DNA from: Oxyruncus cristatus
Taxonomy: Eukaryota > Chordata > Aves > Passeriformes > Cotingidae
DNA length: 64,000 nt
Assembly: GCA_013399855.1 (NCBI GenBank)
Contig: VXAY01004974.1
Location: 620,001-684,000 of the forward strand
Direction: 5' to 3'
Shown piece by piece: positions 24,035-37,100 of the stretch. The translations under genes were made by a program, and so were the position numbers. The notes under the pieces are model-generated. The model was not told where the DNA came from, made no database searches, and saw nothing but the letters and a program-made list of their open reading frames with translations. Position 1 is the first letter of the stretch, and the number at the start of each line of letters is the position of its first letter.

Positions 24035-25209
24035 TCTAAATTCAGTGTTGTAGTGCTGATAGCAAAAGAATGATGTAGTGTATTCCCTCTTAAAGGAATT
24101 GTATCATAGGATTTTGGAATGCTGAAGTAATACAGCTCTAAGAATGCTCTGTAATATTATTTTAAAACATTCAAGTGGGGAAAAAAACATATAAACTGTG
24201 TAAATACAGACTGCTACACAATTGAGAAATTTATAGCCGAGGGATGTAAGGCTGTTGTTTTGCTAAACAATAATTTCAGTTTCCTATATAAAAATAACAT
24301 TATTTCCAGACAGTTGACACTCTAGAGAGTTTTTTATACATGGGAAGGCTGAACAGGGGCGTTATACTTGTTAATTGAGCTAAGTAGCCGGTATTTTTAA
24401 ACCATTAAATCTCTAGTGATATCACTCTTTAATGAAAAACTATTAGATGCAAACAATGCTTGAAAAGAGGGTTATCAACTTTCTAAAACCCTTGAATAAG
24501 TCATAACTTAAAGGCTTGATGAGGCATGGGGGCCATTCTGATGATATCATGCTGCTAATGTTTTGTTTCATGATGATGTCATTTAGTTCCTAAGGTAATG
24601 TATATGAAAAGTCCTAAAACCCCATTTTCTCTCTAACATATTGAACAATCTCTTAACTGACATCTAAATTGATTAACATTGTTGCTCAAGGTTCAATCTG
24701 GTATCTATTCCACTGAGCAGGTGACAAAATGTTACCTGGAGAGCAGTAAGGAGGGGGATGAGTCCCTCAGAAACCTGTGGGGTGCATCCTTTCCCTTAGA
24801 AATATTTACAGGTATCATGCTAAAGACTGGGAATTTTGAGATGGTAACTTTGGTTAATGACAGGTCACAGAAATTGTGAATGTAAATCTTCAAATATTGT
24901 ACATGGAGCAAGTGCACGAGCACCCCTAAGACATGTGCAGTCAGACATTAAGGCAGTTTACAGGGATGGTCTTGCATGGCTGTAAAGCTAAGACTAAATT
25001 CCTCAGACTAGCACCTTCTCGTGGGATCAGGAAATGGGATCAGAAGATATGACTGCCAGAGTTGGCTTAAGTATATCACAAAAAATAGGCCAAACCACTT
25101 CAAGAACTAATCAGCTGCATGAGTTTAGGACTACCCAAGATTTATAGGCTAATGGATAACCATCAGAAGGAGAAAATACTGTATGAAAACAAACAGTAAG
25201 GAAATTTAG
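24035..25209. other. Non-coding unique sequence, no gene seen
   Basis: Only short frames. A 12-bp palindrome AGTGATATCACT is at 24415-24426. The segment at about 24539-24583 has an imperfect inverted repeat (TGATGATATCATG / CATGATGATGTCA) whose pairing is too weak to call a hairpin RNA. Confidence 0.45.
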
Positions 25210-25318
25210 AGCCCTTATGTCTCTCCTGGCTTACACTGATGTAAATCAGTATTAGTTGCACTGAAGTCGCTTGACTTACAATAATATAAGTAGGAAGAGA
25301 TTGGGGAATTTATGCTCC
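25210..25318. repeat. Old short interspersed repeat with palindromic core, copy 2
   Basis: TTACACTGATGTAA at 25231-25244 is a near-palindrome matching the perfect one in the copy at 6293. It is followed by a GCACTGAAGTCGCTTGACTT core and a GGGGAATTTATGCTCC end. Box order and spacing parallel the other two copies at 6293-6380 and 63904-64000. Confidence 0.5.
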
Positions 25319-28300
25319 CTTTGCAGTACCACACAGATAGAATTAAGTCATCTTTTTGGAAATGAGAAATGGGTCATTTCTGAATCATTTTGCAGGGAGT
25401 TAAGAATGGCAACCAGATGCTTCATTCAATGCAGATTTTAGATGGGAAAAAAAAAATCCTTGGGAGACTTTTACAGTATTTCTTAAGAGCATGTGCTATG
25501 CATTTGCCAGCTTTAAGTTTGTGAAATTTATATACACTGTGGACTATATTAATTTCCTAATAAATGAAAATTATACACAAACAGAAATTCTGATGGCTTC
25601 CTATAAACACTCTAAAGTAGGCTGTTTTCTATAGTCAGCCAAAAATGCAATAAATCTACAGCACAACACAAGAACTTTGCTGCTTATCCCAGGCCATTCA
25701 CTATTTTTCTGTTTATGAAACTACTGCTGAGTGAATCTCAAAAGGAGACCAACTACTCACAGTGGGTGAAGTCTAGAGTCTTACTCTGTGAATTGACCAC
25801 TCCAGTCAAGGCAAGAAAGAGGTGCCCAGCCATCTAATGTTTCCTCCCCTCCAACACTAATTTAAAAAAACACCGAAAAAAAGCACCCTCCAAATCTACC
25901 AGACAACAAAAACGCTTCAATAGAGGGTAATGAACTAGCTGGAATCGTACTTAGTGCAGCTGGAGAAAGGGATGCATCAATGCAGAGAGAGGCCTCTTAT
26001 TGAGAAGTATTTTGTTAAATTGCTTTTGTGTGCATCAAAAGCTGTATTTTGCTTTTCTCTCCCACTGGTGGACAGTTGCTCCTGCAAGTAAGTGCAGTGG
26101 TTTGAGGGAATCTGCTCTCACAAATACAGTCCCATAAGTAATCTATCAGCTGGCTGATGGATTATGCAACACACAGTTAACAAGACACTGAAGCAGCCTA
26201 AGTTTATATTTAATTTGGACACAACATTGCCCTCCAAACTATCGTTTTGTTTTTTTCATCTGCTTCCTAGACCATGAAACCAAAAATACTCTGTGTCTTG
26301 GAATGCACAAGCAAAACTGAATTCTCAGTAGATCCCAGGATGTGTTCGAAACTAGGAAATTTGTCTTAGGAAGAAGTATTATCTTACAGCTTGAAAAAGC
26401 GTGTCCTGTTGTGTGATTAATGTCTGTTATTCAGGTAACTGGGACTCTCTAATGCTGAGCATGCTTTATTTTTCTTCCTTAATACACCAGCGTGTTTTGG
26501 AAACCCATCATCCTTTTGAGTTCAGGAACATCCTGAAGGTGATTGTCAGGACCCCTTCATTCACACCTCTGAGTTATCCCAGAAGTGGGGCAGAGATGCA
26601 TGATGAACTTCAGCTTTTACCAACAGATACAAGCTTTGGGCACCAGTTGTGCTTTTGCTGGCCCAAGTTGTACATTATCTCCTGCACTGGCACAGCTCAT
26701 TTGGGTAGCACCACCCCTGTAACTACTCACACTTTCACCTTTCAGGTGAGAGCATCCAAGCATCTCTCAGCATGGCTGGGTATTTTGTAATTGTTGCAGT
26801 TTATTTTGAAAAGTTCCTCATGATCCAGTGTTATGGCCACCGCTGAGTTTGAAACTATGCAAACACAGAGCTAGAAGGCAACTCAGGCTGCAGGGACCCC
26901 ACAGTGTATGTGTGCAGAGAGAAATGAAGGAGAGAGCAAGGACCTGGCAAGGAGACAGTGTGATACCCACTTTACGTCGGGCCTTGCAGGGTTTGTGTCC
27001 ACTCAGTGAAAGCGGAGAAGGCAGGAAGAGATGTCATTATGTTGGGTACCTCTCATCATGTCTTGGCAGTTGGGGATTAAAGCTTTTTTTTTTTGCTTTC
27101 ATTCGGGGACCCTTCTCTTACGCTTGCCTCCCACTCCTGGAAAGCCTGTTTCACCACTGTGGCTGCTGTGGTAAAAAACTTCTCAGAGCTTCTCTGCCAT
27201 GGAGAAGTGAAAGGCAGAGCTGCAAGCAAAGCACACCATCAGCAGTCAGGTTTTTATGGCTTAAAATCTCAGAGATGAAGAGAGATAGGACTTTCCTAGG
27301 TGGGGAGTCAGAAAATCACCTCTGAGAGAGATGCTGATAGAACAGAGGTGGTGCGGTGGTTTATAGAACAGCTCTATGCACCTGCCCGTCCTGGGGCTGC
27401 ACACTGGTTGCTCTGGGTAGCTCCACTGCCCCAAACACACAGACCTTTGTTGCTTCATGGTATTGTGGAGAGGCCAGGTGCCAGGAAATTACAAATAGGA
27501 ACAAGCTAATTGTACCCCTTTGCCTCTGCTTAGAGCAGAGTGCTCTTTGGAGTAGAATGGTGGAGGTCTAACTTGAAATTCAGCAGTTCTCCAAAGGAAT
27601 TCTGTATTGGTATTCAAGCCTGTAGTTAAACTTCTCAGTTAAGTGTGAAAATAAGAAATAGTATGCAATTCTTTTAAAGCTCTTCAGAGCATGAAATACA
27701 CTTCAAACAATGTTAAGAGGCTGATTTAGGAAATCCTAAGTACCAAGGTGAACTTAATTTATGCCATTCTGCTTTTATGTATTTGGGGTTTTTTTAGATT
27801 TGGGACCAAAAAGCAGCCTTAATCCAGACTTTCCTTGTTAGTTGTTTTAACATGGCTAAAATATTGATATTTTTTGAAGTTATTGTTAAGTATGTGATGA
27901 ACTATTAATCCATTAGTGAAGATATTGATATTCTCAAAGATGTTCCCTAATCTTCTTCAAATATTGATTTAATATTATTATAGCATGGCCAAATACTCTA
28001 TTACTCTATCTAAATTAACATTTTTTCAAGATATATTTAGGAAGGAAATGTGTGTTTATTGATTGTATGAATAAAATTACTTTAATTAAGGAAATAGGCC
28101 TACTGCCAAAAATGGCATACATGACTATTAGTGTAGGCTGCTTCCTATAACAGCCCAAAAAGGCATCATCAAAAGCAGATGCCTAAATTAGTTACAAGTA
28201 CATCCTGGCCAGACAGAGGCTTGGCCATTGGTAGGATAGATTCGCCTTTCTTTGAAAGCAAGCCACGGCACAATAACACTTTAAGTTTTTCTACCGACCA

Positions 28301-31300
28301 TAATTTAAGGCTTTTCACCTCTAAATTAAATATTACTGTAGTGAAGCTTGATTCTCTTGCAAAGTGACATGGGAAACTCCTGACAACACTCTAATTTAGA
28401 TTAGTCCTTGGGGTAGAGGATAGAAGATTCTGAAGAAATGTTAGAAGTTTCATCTTTTTGCCTGAAAATGCAGTTAAAAAAAAAAAGTGATGACAGAAAT
28501 AACTGCTGAAAATGAAACATCAGACTGTTGTGCTTTGTTTTATTTCATAGTGGTGTTCCAGTATTATGACTTCCTTTCACGGCATTTTGCCTGAGAATTA
28601 GTTAGAAATCCAGTGTGGATTTCCAGTACCATTACTATCTCATACAACGAAGACAAAATCCATTTTTCAGGAATCTACAGTTTAGTAACTCCCCATAAGA
28701 ATGTGATTTTGGGATGTTGTGTAACTGAGAAATCCATGTATTTTCTGAACCCCAGCTTGGTAGTTAATGGGCTACTATACTCACTAAATCTTCCTCTGGT
28801 GCCTGACAATAAAAATACTTTGATCATAGGCATTGTGGAATGTCTTTTTTCTGTTCAAACCAGAAATGGTTAAAAAATACAGCCTCTGAACACAACCCCC
28901 ACAGCTGAGAGTCTTGAAAACCTGGAGGTGGGACTTAAAAGGGAGAATCCCACCACAGCAAGGGGTGTTACCAAATGAGCCCTAGAAACAGTGATTATTG
29001 ATCAAGGGATGTCCTGGCAGCAAGAGTTGACTGCATCTGTCTACCTTTGCCTGCTGTGACAGTCGAGTCTCAGGAAGCCCTGTGGCCTGTCAGGGCTGTG
29101 CCATGGGCTGTAATCAGGATAGAAACAGCCATTCACTGCTTAGCAAGAGCCAGGCTTAGCTGTGATGCTGGTAATTTGGGCTGTACCATGCTCATCCCAG
29201 CTGGACTAACTCACTTTTTTCTTCCTTGGTATACTGGGAGCTAGTTGTCTTGGGAACGTGTCGGCAGCTGACTTGTGCCTGCATTGAGGCGTGTGCCTGC
29301 GTGTGAACTGCGTGGAGGAGACAGTAAAGGGCTGTGTTCTGGGATTTTTTGATCTTTTTTGATCCAGCAATCATTCAGGAGACCACGTGTCAAGATGAGC
29401 TGTTGGTGCCCCAGCCAGAAGAGAGCAGTTGTTGGGGAAGAAGCCCTCTCTGCCAAGCCAATTTTCTGACAACCCTTGGCAATACATCTGCCTGTGTAGC
29501 AGGGAATAAGTGTGGGGGCACATGCAAACACTACCTGTGAAAAGAAGCATGTGGAGAGGCTGTAGCTCTGCCCTTCAGTGCTGATTGGCAGTGTGCATCC
29601 TTCATCTTAGGCTGCAGCACGGCGTGCTGAGTCTAACCCTGTGATGATAGAACTACCCAGCTGAGGAGCCTGGGTGCTTGAGATGTTTTCTAAGCCCTGA
29701 CCTGATTGCAGCAGATATATTTATTCAGCCTTCCAGATTAAGGTTACTAATTTACCTTCAGTGTGAAGAGGAGCATCTACAGACCTTCCCAGCTTGTGTT
29801 CTCTACGTATTACAGATGTGCCCATGCTGGCAGAAAAAATTTCAGTGTAAAATTAGGTGCCGTGGGAAATGGAAGGAGATTTCTTCCAATGTTCCAAATG
29901 GAAAGCAGACGAGTATTTCCTCTGGCCTTTTCAAAAAACAGAAATAGGATATTCCTTTTTCTGGCAAGGTAGACTATCCATGGAAAATACTGAGCTGTCA
30001 GGACTTTAAAACTTATTTCTCTCATTTTTGGTAGAGCTGTTTTAAGCAATGGATACACTCATGAAGGATTAGCTGTACAGGTCCATTTCCCAAGCTCTGC
30101 CCTGTGGGGTTCTTTGTGTGAGAGTGTGAAAATGCATTGCTGAAGTTGACCTTCTCTGCTCTGGCAAGCACCCTCTCTCTGATACCATGAGGTTTCAGTA
30201 TCCTCTGTGCATATTGTCAGGGGATAATGGGTTCAGCAGCACTTATGGGATGACTTAGATAATTGCCACTCAGTCATTTTTGTGGCCACTCTATGTAAAT
30301 GCCAATAAAATATTTCAAACACCCTATATAACTATAATGCATACATAGTATAGCTGTAAATACTGTGATTGGTATCTTAGTACATAATGTTTGTTGACAC
30401 ATGCACACAAATATGTTCCTCCTATTGAAAAGTATAAAATACTGTAAAGTCACTTACAAATCCAGCAACCAGTAGTAGCCATGGTATTTATTGACGATTT
30501 GGCATATGCTTGCTAAACATTTGCATAAGCTTTGAACAAAGACTGTGTGAGGGATTCCCAAATCAAGACACAACCAGCAGCTGCCGCGGGTTAAATGATT
30601 TCAGTGGTTTAAAACCATAAAGGAGATCTGAGTGCTGTAGTACACTGAGACACCAGTAAGGGGAACCCTTCTTGCAGTAAACCTTCAAGCTTTTACTGCT
30701 TTGATGGAAAGCATGGTCGTAAAGATAATGTGACATTTTGGTTCCAAAAAAATTATGTTTAATCAGAAGGCGAACAGAGATATGCTGTTTAAAATGAAAT
30801 CTGAATTACAATTTCAAATCTACTTTTTTTTTTTCACTTCTCAATGAAATTGAATAGGAAATATGAATGAACCTGCACAAGGCAGGCATTAACCCTCACA
30901 GTGATGCTAAAGAAAAGGAGGAAAGTTGATTTTGATAACCAGCTTTAAAACAACATGAATCACTCCAGAAAAGTGGCTGTCATCAGGCATTGTTTTAACA
31001 AGCAAAACAAATGGCTGATTTATTGCTTGAAATTATGTCATCAAAAGTAAAATTTCACCTGTGGACAAGCCTTCTCACTCCAAAAATGTAGTTTTGAAAC
31101 TACATTCTAAATATTTAGAACTACCATTCTAAATATTCTCAAAATTTATAAGCACACAAATGAATCTTAATGCTTTAAATGCTGTAGAAAAACTCCTGAA
31201 ACTATCGTAATTAATCTATGTTGCTGTAGAGTAGATGTTACATCAGGAGAAAATAAGTATGTATGAGGATAGCTGTTCCTGTAACAGGAAATCACTATAG

Positions 31301-33115
31301 TCTTTAACTGTCATAGGAGGTGTATTTTTATATTGCCTAGATTGTTTTAGAGGGATGAATGGAAATTCAGTATTTAGTTAGCTAAATAACCTAACTATTG
31401 TTTCTCTTAATGACCGATTTTGGAACTGATGTGATGGATCAGTCTGAAGGAACTCCTCTTCTTGTCCAGTGCCTGCATTTCTGTTACGTTTAACCTGGAA
31501 AAACATATTTGTAAATCTGTCAGATTTACTTTTTCTCTATGAAGGAGCTAGTAACTAACTTCATGAAACCATTGAATGTACAGACTCAATGCACCCATAA
31601 AATCTCTAAATAAATATCACTGTAAATCTAACCCAAAGTCTCTGCCATGCTTTCTCAAATGGCCTTCCCTCTAGACTGCTAATTAGCCTCTCTCTAACTT
31701 TGAATACTCCATAAATGCACTATGCTGATTGATAGTGCATCAATATTAATTAATAATTTACCACACTGTTGGAATTTTCCTCTACATGTAATCACAGCTG
31801 CAGCTCCTTCTAAACCTTTCTTTGCATAAAAGGAGGAAAATCACGTTACTACTTTCACCCTGTGTTATTTAGTTTCCCCTTTGGTTTGTCTGCAAATATT
31901 TGGGAAAGTCTCTCTTGGATACTTCTGAAAATTCACAGGGTCTATATGGTAGTGTAGTTCCATTTCACAGAAGCGTGCCCCTGCTCCTAATTGGAGCTAG
32001 TGTAGCATGCTTCATGTTTTATTTATACACACAGTACAGATGTGAAGTGCTCCTAAGTATCTGCACTCTGTTAGGAACTGGAAGTCTAGCTTTCAGATAG
32101 AGCCCCCATGGGCTATCCCACTCTTAACCCACGGATCAGCTGGATGTGCAGCAGGAGACCAGCTCTGCACGGGTGGCCAGGAGTTTGTCAAAGTCACCGT
32201 TCTGCCAAAAGGCAAATTGCTCGGAGTGTAGTTAGTGCCCACGCTCACACAGGCATTTTTGAAGCTGTCTATGATTTTTATCACAATCAAAAGTAATGTA
32301 CTTCACAACAGAAATGGCAGCTTCTTTTATGTGTAGTCTATTCTAATGAAGCAACAGGTGCTCCCTAGGAGGACAGACTAGCCCAAATACGTTAACTGCA
32401 TTTTCACACCGATCGTGACTCACTTCCTAAAAACACCTTTGTTTCATGGGAGTCTCTTTGCAACACAATATAAACACTTTTGTATAAAAATTATTCCCTG
32501 AAAACTTACCTTTAGGCCAATATCTACTTTGTAATTATTAAGTCTCAATACAAGTAAAAAGCCAGACCTGAGAGAGGAGGGATTAAAACCAAACAATGTG
32601 CATTCCAGCTGCATTCGGATGTAGAGTTACCGTGCCTGTCATTCAACCAGTCTTATCTCTGTGGTCCCGCTTTGTGGGGAAGACCTGATGATTTGCAATT
32701 CATTCTTGCTGCAATCCATTCCTGTTGCAATTCATACTGCTCAAAGCTTATACAATAATTCTCTTTTCCAGGTGGCTGTCAGCACACGCAGCGTTGCTGA
32801 AATGTCCCCAAAAGAAATTGCCTTTGCCCAAGACAGTATGAATCTGCAGGTTTTTGGTGACGAGCTTGAATTTATTTTGTTTGTGCCACTTCTCTGTTTT
32901 CTGAATGTGAAACCATTATATAGCACTGGGCACACCAAACAAAAACCTTCTTTAGGGTATGTCTTCCAATTCTTAATTATTTAAATACGATGAAGTGTAT
33001 GCTCTTAAGCAGTGTTCAAAATACATGTGTATATATTTAATTTCCATTCATATTTTATCTTCAAGGACAACCTTTTTAAAGCACAAGAACAGTTATTCTG
33101 GTTTGCAGCAATTCT
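25319..33115. other. Non-coding sequence; one long unsupported frame
   Basis: The longest plus-strand frame in the window, 165 codons at 26828-27325, lies here. It has no recognisable domain or signal peptide, and no clear splice context. It sits in a locally GC-richer patch (about 26850-27560) where stops are rarer, and overlapping frames are open in the same patch. I therefore do not call it a gene. An 11-base T run is at 30824-30834. Other parts show nothing nameable. Confidence 0.45.
31086..31137. repeat. Inverted repeat followed by a 13-bp direct repeat
   Basis: ATGTAGTTT and AAACTACAT are 9-bp arms around a 2-base loop at 31086-31105. CATTCTAAATATT then occurs at 31103-31115 and again at 31125-31137. 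The cluster suggests local duplication or slippage. No function is implied. Confidence 0.75.
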
Positions 33116-34246
33116 GACCAGCCTCATAAGGTGAGGGCTGTGTGAATGTGGGGAAAGTAGTGGATGTGATCTACTTCAACTTTGACCTGTGCCAAAGTCT
33201 CCTGTAGTATCCTAGTAGGTGACGTAGTAGATTTGCCCTGAATAAATGGATGTTAAAGCAAGAAAATTGGCTGGCCCACCAGGCTCAAAGGGTTGTGTTC
33301 AGAGGTGCAAAACCCAGCTAGCAGGTGTTAACATTGGGGCCAACACATTCAACATCTTTATTAACAGCCCAGACAATGTGAGGGAGACCATGATCCGCGA
33401 GACTGTGCATGACACAAAGTTGTGGGGAGCAGTCAATAGGCTGGAGGGAAGGGATGCTCTTCTGAGGGACTTTGACAGGCTGAAGTAATGGGCTGACAGA
33501 GACTCAGTTTCAGTGAAGGCAAGTGCAACATCTGGCAACTAGGACAAAATAATCCCATGCAATCATACAGGCTAGATAGTGGAAGCAGTGTTGCAAAAAC
33601 AAAGACCTGAAGATTCCAGCTGACAAAAAGCTGAAAAGCAGACAGCAGTGTGTTTTTGTAATAAATAAGGCCAGCAACATACTATAACTTCACAGCAAGA
33701 TTGTAGCCATGTGCGCAAGAACAGCAATTATTCCCACAACATCAGGGTGGGTGTCTCCCTTTGGGGGCTCTCTGGCACAAAAAGGATATTGGCATGCTGG
33801 AATGAGCCCAGCAGAGCCCACCAAGATGGCCTCTTGAGCATCTGACATACAAGTAGTGGCTGAGAGAAGAGGGCTTATTCAACCTTAAGAAAAGAACAGG
33901 GAGAGAGGATCTTACTGCTGTCTGCAATGATCAGAGGCTGTAGAGAAGACTCTTCTGAGAGGCACAGAGTGATATGACTGAAAGGCAACAAATGCAAGTT
34001 GTGACATGGGAGAATTTTATTAGATGTTAGCAAAAAGAAGAATTAGATATTAACCACCTGTGAGGGTGGTTAAATACTAGAGTAGGGGCCCAGAGAGGTA
34101 AAGTCTCCATCTTTGGAGGCAGTCAAAACTTGTCAGGACAAGGCCCTGAGCAACCCCATCTTGTTGGACTTGTTTTGAGTATGAGGCTGGATCAGATGAT
34201 GTCCCAGAGGTCCCCTCAAACCTAAACTGTTCTATGATTCTGTGAT
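33116..34246 (+). mobile_element. CR1 LINE, 5'-truncated, degenerate
   Basis: This is a 1.1-kb CR1 non-LTR retrotransposon copy. It starts inside the ORF2 reverse-transcriptase coding region: the frame around 33150 corresponds to the block with the first catalytic Asp. A short open piece at 33246-33488 keeps recognisable RT residues: TFNIFIN, then HDTKLWGAVNRLEGRDALL, then a stop after DRLK. The catalytic F/YADD box has decayed to TVHD, and part of the SGVPQGS-type block before it is deleted, so the copy is inactive. The 3' untranslated part runs through GAGGGTGGTTAAATACTAGA and GGCTGGATCAGATGATGTCC. It ends in TCTATGATTCTGTGAT at 34231-34246, the CR1 terminal octamer repeat. The truncated 5' end is typical of target-primed insertion. 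Confidence 0.92.
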
Positions 34247-36835
34247 ATTGCAACAAATTCCTTACTAAGTATTGACAGAATCAGTCAATATTACTCTGTT
34301 AGAGCCATTTACAAGGCATTTTGTCAAAGATCTATCTGTCTCCATACTATGGATTAATGATGTTTTCATTATCAGACTGTGTCTTATAGAGGAAGCAGCT
34401 ATCTCTAAAAGGCACTCTATTTTTTAAGACAGGGATGGAAAAAAATAGGCCAAGAACAGGCTCTAGCTGGTATGTTAATTTTGCTAGAGACAATGGGGAT
34501 GAGTTGGGCCTAAAATGTTTTCCAGTCAAAGCAGAACAGGACTGCACAGTGAGAGCAATCCCATCAACATTGGAAACATAATCAGAATTCCAGACTTCAT
34601 CTTAAAATATCTATTTGATAAAGTGTGGGTATTGTAGGTTGACATGACATTTTGAATGAGCTTTAAATGGTGTCAGAGATCTCTTCCTTTGTGCATTTGT
34701 TCTGTATCCCTGTAGAGAAGTTGCAGTGTTGATACAACACTTGTACATTTGCTGCTTACTAGTCACTATGTATTTCCAGTTACTGCAGTGCTGCATTTTT
34801 ATCTGCAGAAGGTGACTAACCTCCCCAGCACTTCAGGTTTCAATCAAGAAAGAGAAAGTAATGTATTGTGAATGTAGTGGTTAGGTCTCCTCTGCATCTT
34901 GAGGTAACAACACACTGCTTTTGAGGCAAAACAGGAGTATAACCACTACAACAATAATGATACTCTGTTGTCTCTTGCACTGTGTTGAAGACATATGACC
35001 ATATGTATCAGGCTGCTGAGTATGAAATTCTCCCTAGTATTTATGATGTCCTAATAGTTGGACATAACAGGATTTGATGAAGAGAAAAGCCTGTGACAGA
35101 AAACACATTGACAGTTCCAGACTCCTCTGTTTGCTCAAAGAAATTTGGGGGGTTTTCCTCTTAACATTAACTTTGTAATCTGCCCAGGCAATAAAATCAA
35201 AAGATCACTTGAGTGCAAAAATAAAAGTAATAGTTTTGTAATACGGCTGTACCAGGATAATTGTCATTAAAAGTTACTGGATTTTATACTAAAAACAGTC
35301 TATTGGATTTTTAGAAAGAGAAAGTTTAAGCCCTCTCATGTAATCTAGACTTTTGTATTGTGCTAGAAACAGCCATTCAGAGCATAATGTTTGTGCAAGG
35401 TTTACCATGAAATTGCAGGGGGTTTTCATCCAAACATAGGAAGGTCATATAAAAGATCTGAGCTAGGCAAAAAAACTTGCTTATACTGACAGCGCCTAGA
35501 ATGGTGAGAGTGCAAGATTTTGGTCAAGTTCCCCTAATTCTCACAGAGTTTTCACGTAGGAGAGTTTCCTCTTCAGAAATGCATGGAATTATCTAAATGG
35601 ATCTTTAGTTTTTCCTGTTTGTACTGGTCCAGGAATACCGTAACAGGTTGCCTTGCTTATTTCAGGGTTCAGTTCTGAAGGGCTACTCACATAAAACAGG
35701 GCTGATCTTGGCCATAATGGTTGTATGCTGATCTCTAGAAAGTCTGGCCAAGCAACCTCGAAGTTCAAAACTAGTCTAGGATGGTTTAAGCTTGTTTGCT
35801 GGGATTGGCCTATATGAAGTATCAATTCTGAGGTTTTCTTGGTTGGATTCCCTGCAGACTACATGAGAACAGAGAATTCCACAGAAAACTATATGTAAAA
35901 TTAATATAGATCGTAATTCATTTAATATAAATTTCCCAGAACCTTCTATTTGAGATTATGATTGTGTGACTTCTCTGAGAACAAAAGCTACAGATTAATT
36001 TGGTAGTGTCCAGAGGGCATTTCTGCTCCTCTTTATTAAATCTGCTGCGCTTCAGTTTTGTATACATCAAGTGGCGCAAAGATATAAATGTAAGTATTTG
36101 GTTACTTTCTCTGACTGATTTTCCTCTTTCCAGATCCTTTTCCGGATGAATCTTTGCTATAGTGGGTCAGTAGGCAGGTGACTTGATTGGAGTGATGGGA
36201 AGGCTGTGTGTGGCTGGCAATGACAGCTGAGGATCATAGTGAATGGGCTTGAAACAACGTAGAGACTGGTGTAGAAGAGTCAGTGCACAAACTGACAGCA
36301 GACTGTGGCATATATGGGGTGTACGGCCTTTGATATGATAAGCTACAGTACAAGATTTTCATGCCAGTGAAATATCCAGTCAGTATTCTCCACAGTGGGA
36401 TACAAGACATTCCTTCTTAGGAATGCGTATATCTGCTGCTGCGTACCGAGGCTGTTCAGTGTAATGTGATCTCTGTACAAAAAATAAGGAGAATTTATGG
36501 AAATGTACCCATGGCAGAGATCCCCAGGGCCAGAGTGAACATTCTTCTAGGAGTCCCAGAACACAGGAGTGTAAACTGTGACTTCCCACATCACAGCTCA
36601 TGGGAGTATAAAAGCACTTCTTTCTTTGTTTTCTTTGGATTATTGGGTCAGTAATATTCAAAGGTTAACACTGAGCTTTTAGTAAGTAGTTACCCACAGG
36701 AAAGTCATGACCTTTTTAATGGTTTCTCTGGTGCCAAATGCTAATTACAAGACTGTAGATATAATGTACATTGTTCCTTTCATCTTCAGGATATCCCAAC
36801 AGTTGTAAAGTAGTGAGTTAGCTACTGCATTCATG
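34247..36835. other. Non-coding unique sequence, no gene seen
   Basis: Short scattered frames only and no recognisable repeat. Composition returns to the AT-rich background after the CR1 copy. Confidence 0.5.
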
Positions 36836-37100
36836 GACGAAGGAACCAGCCACTGTGCACTCTCCAGACCCGGGAGCAGTTTGCGTTTTGTGGATCTGGA
36901 ATGTCGAGCATCCCTCGTGTCGCAGCTGCATTCCCACTCTGCCGGCCTCCTCCTCGCTGTGCCCTTTGTGCTGCCTCCCTGCTCCCCCCCACCTTCGGCG
37001 GCTGTGTCCCACCTTTGCCGTGCCTCTGCCAGCAGCACCACAAAACTGATCTGGCTCCAGAACTCTGAAGTACCATCCAGGGACGGGGATGTTAGTCACT
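36836..37100. other. Small CpG- and GC-rich pocket
   Basis: About a dozen CpG dinucleotides occur in about 260 bp, against a background where CpG is rare. A C-rich tract (CTGCTCCCCCCCACC) lies in the middle. Both strands are open for long stretches: a 154-codon plus frame at 36833-37297, and minus frames of 81-115 codons between 36745 and 37165. Open frames on both strands are expected from high GC, and none shows a known domain. It could be a small CpG island (first exon or promoter), or a relic of a GC-rich insertion. Confidence 0.4.

Noticed and set aside
24539..24583. Imperfect inverted repeat as a possible microRNA hairpin
   Set aside because: About four mismatches occur in 13 pairs, and the stem is too short for a microRNA precursor.
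26828..27325. 165-codon plus-strand open frame, the longest in the window
   Set aside because: No recognisable domain, no clear promoter or splice context, and it lies in a GC-richer patch where other frames are open too. It is most likely a chance frame.
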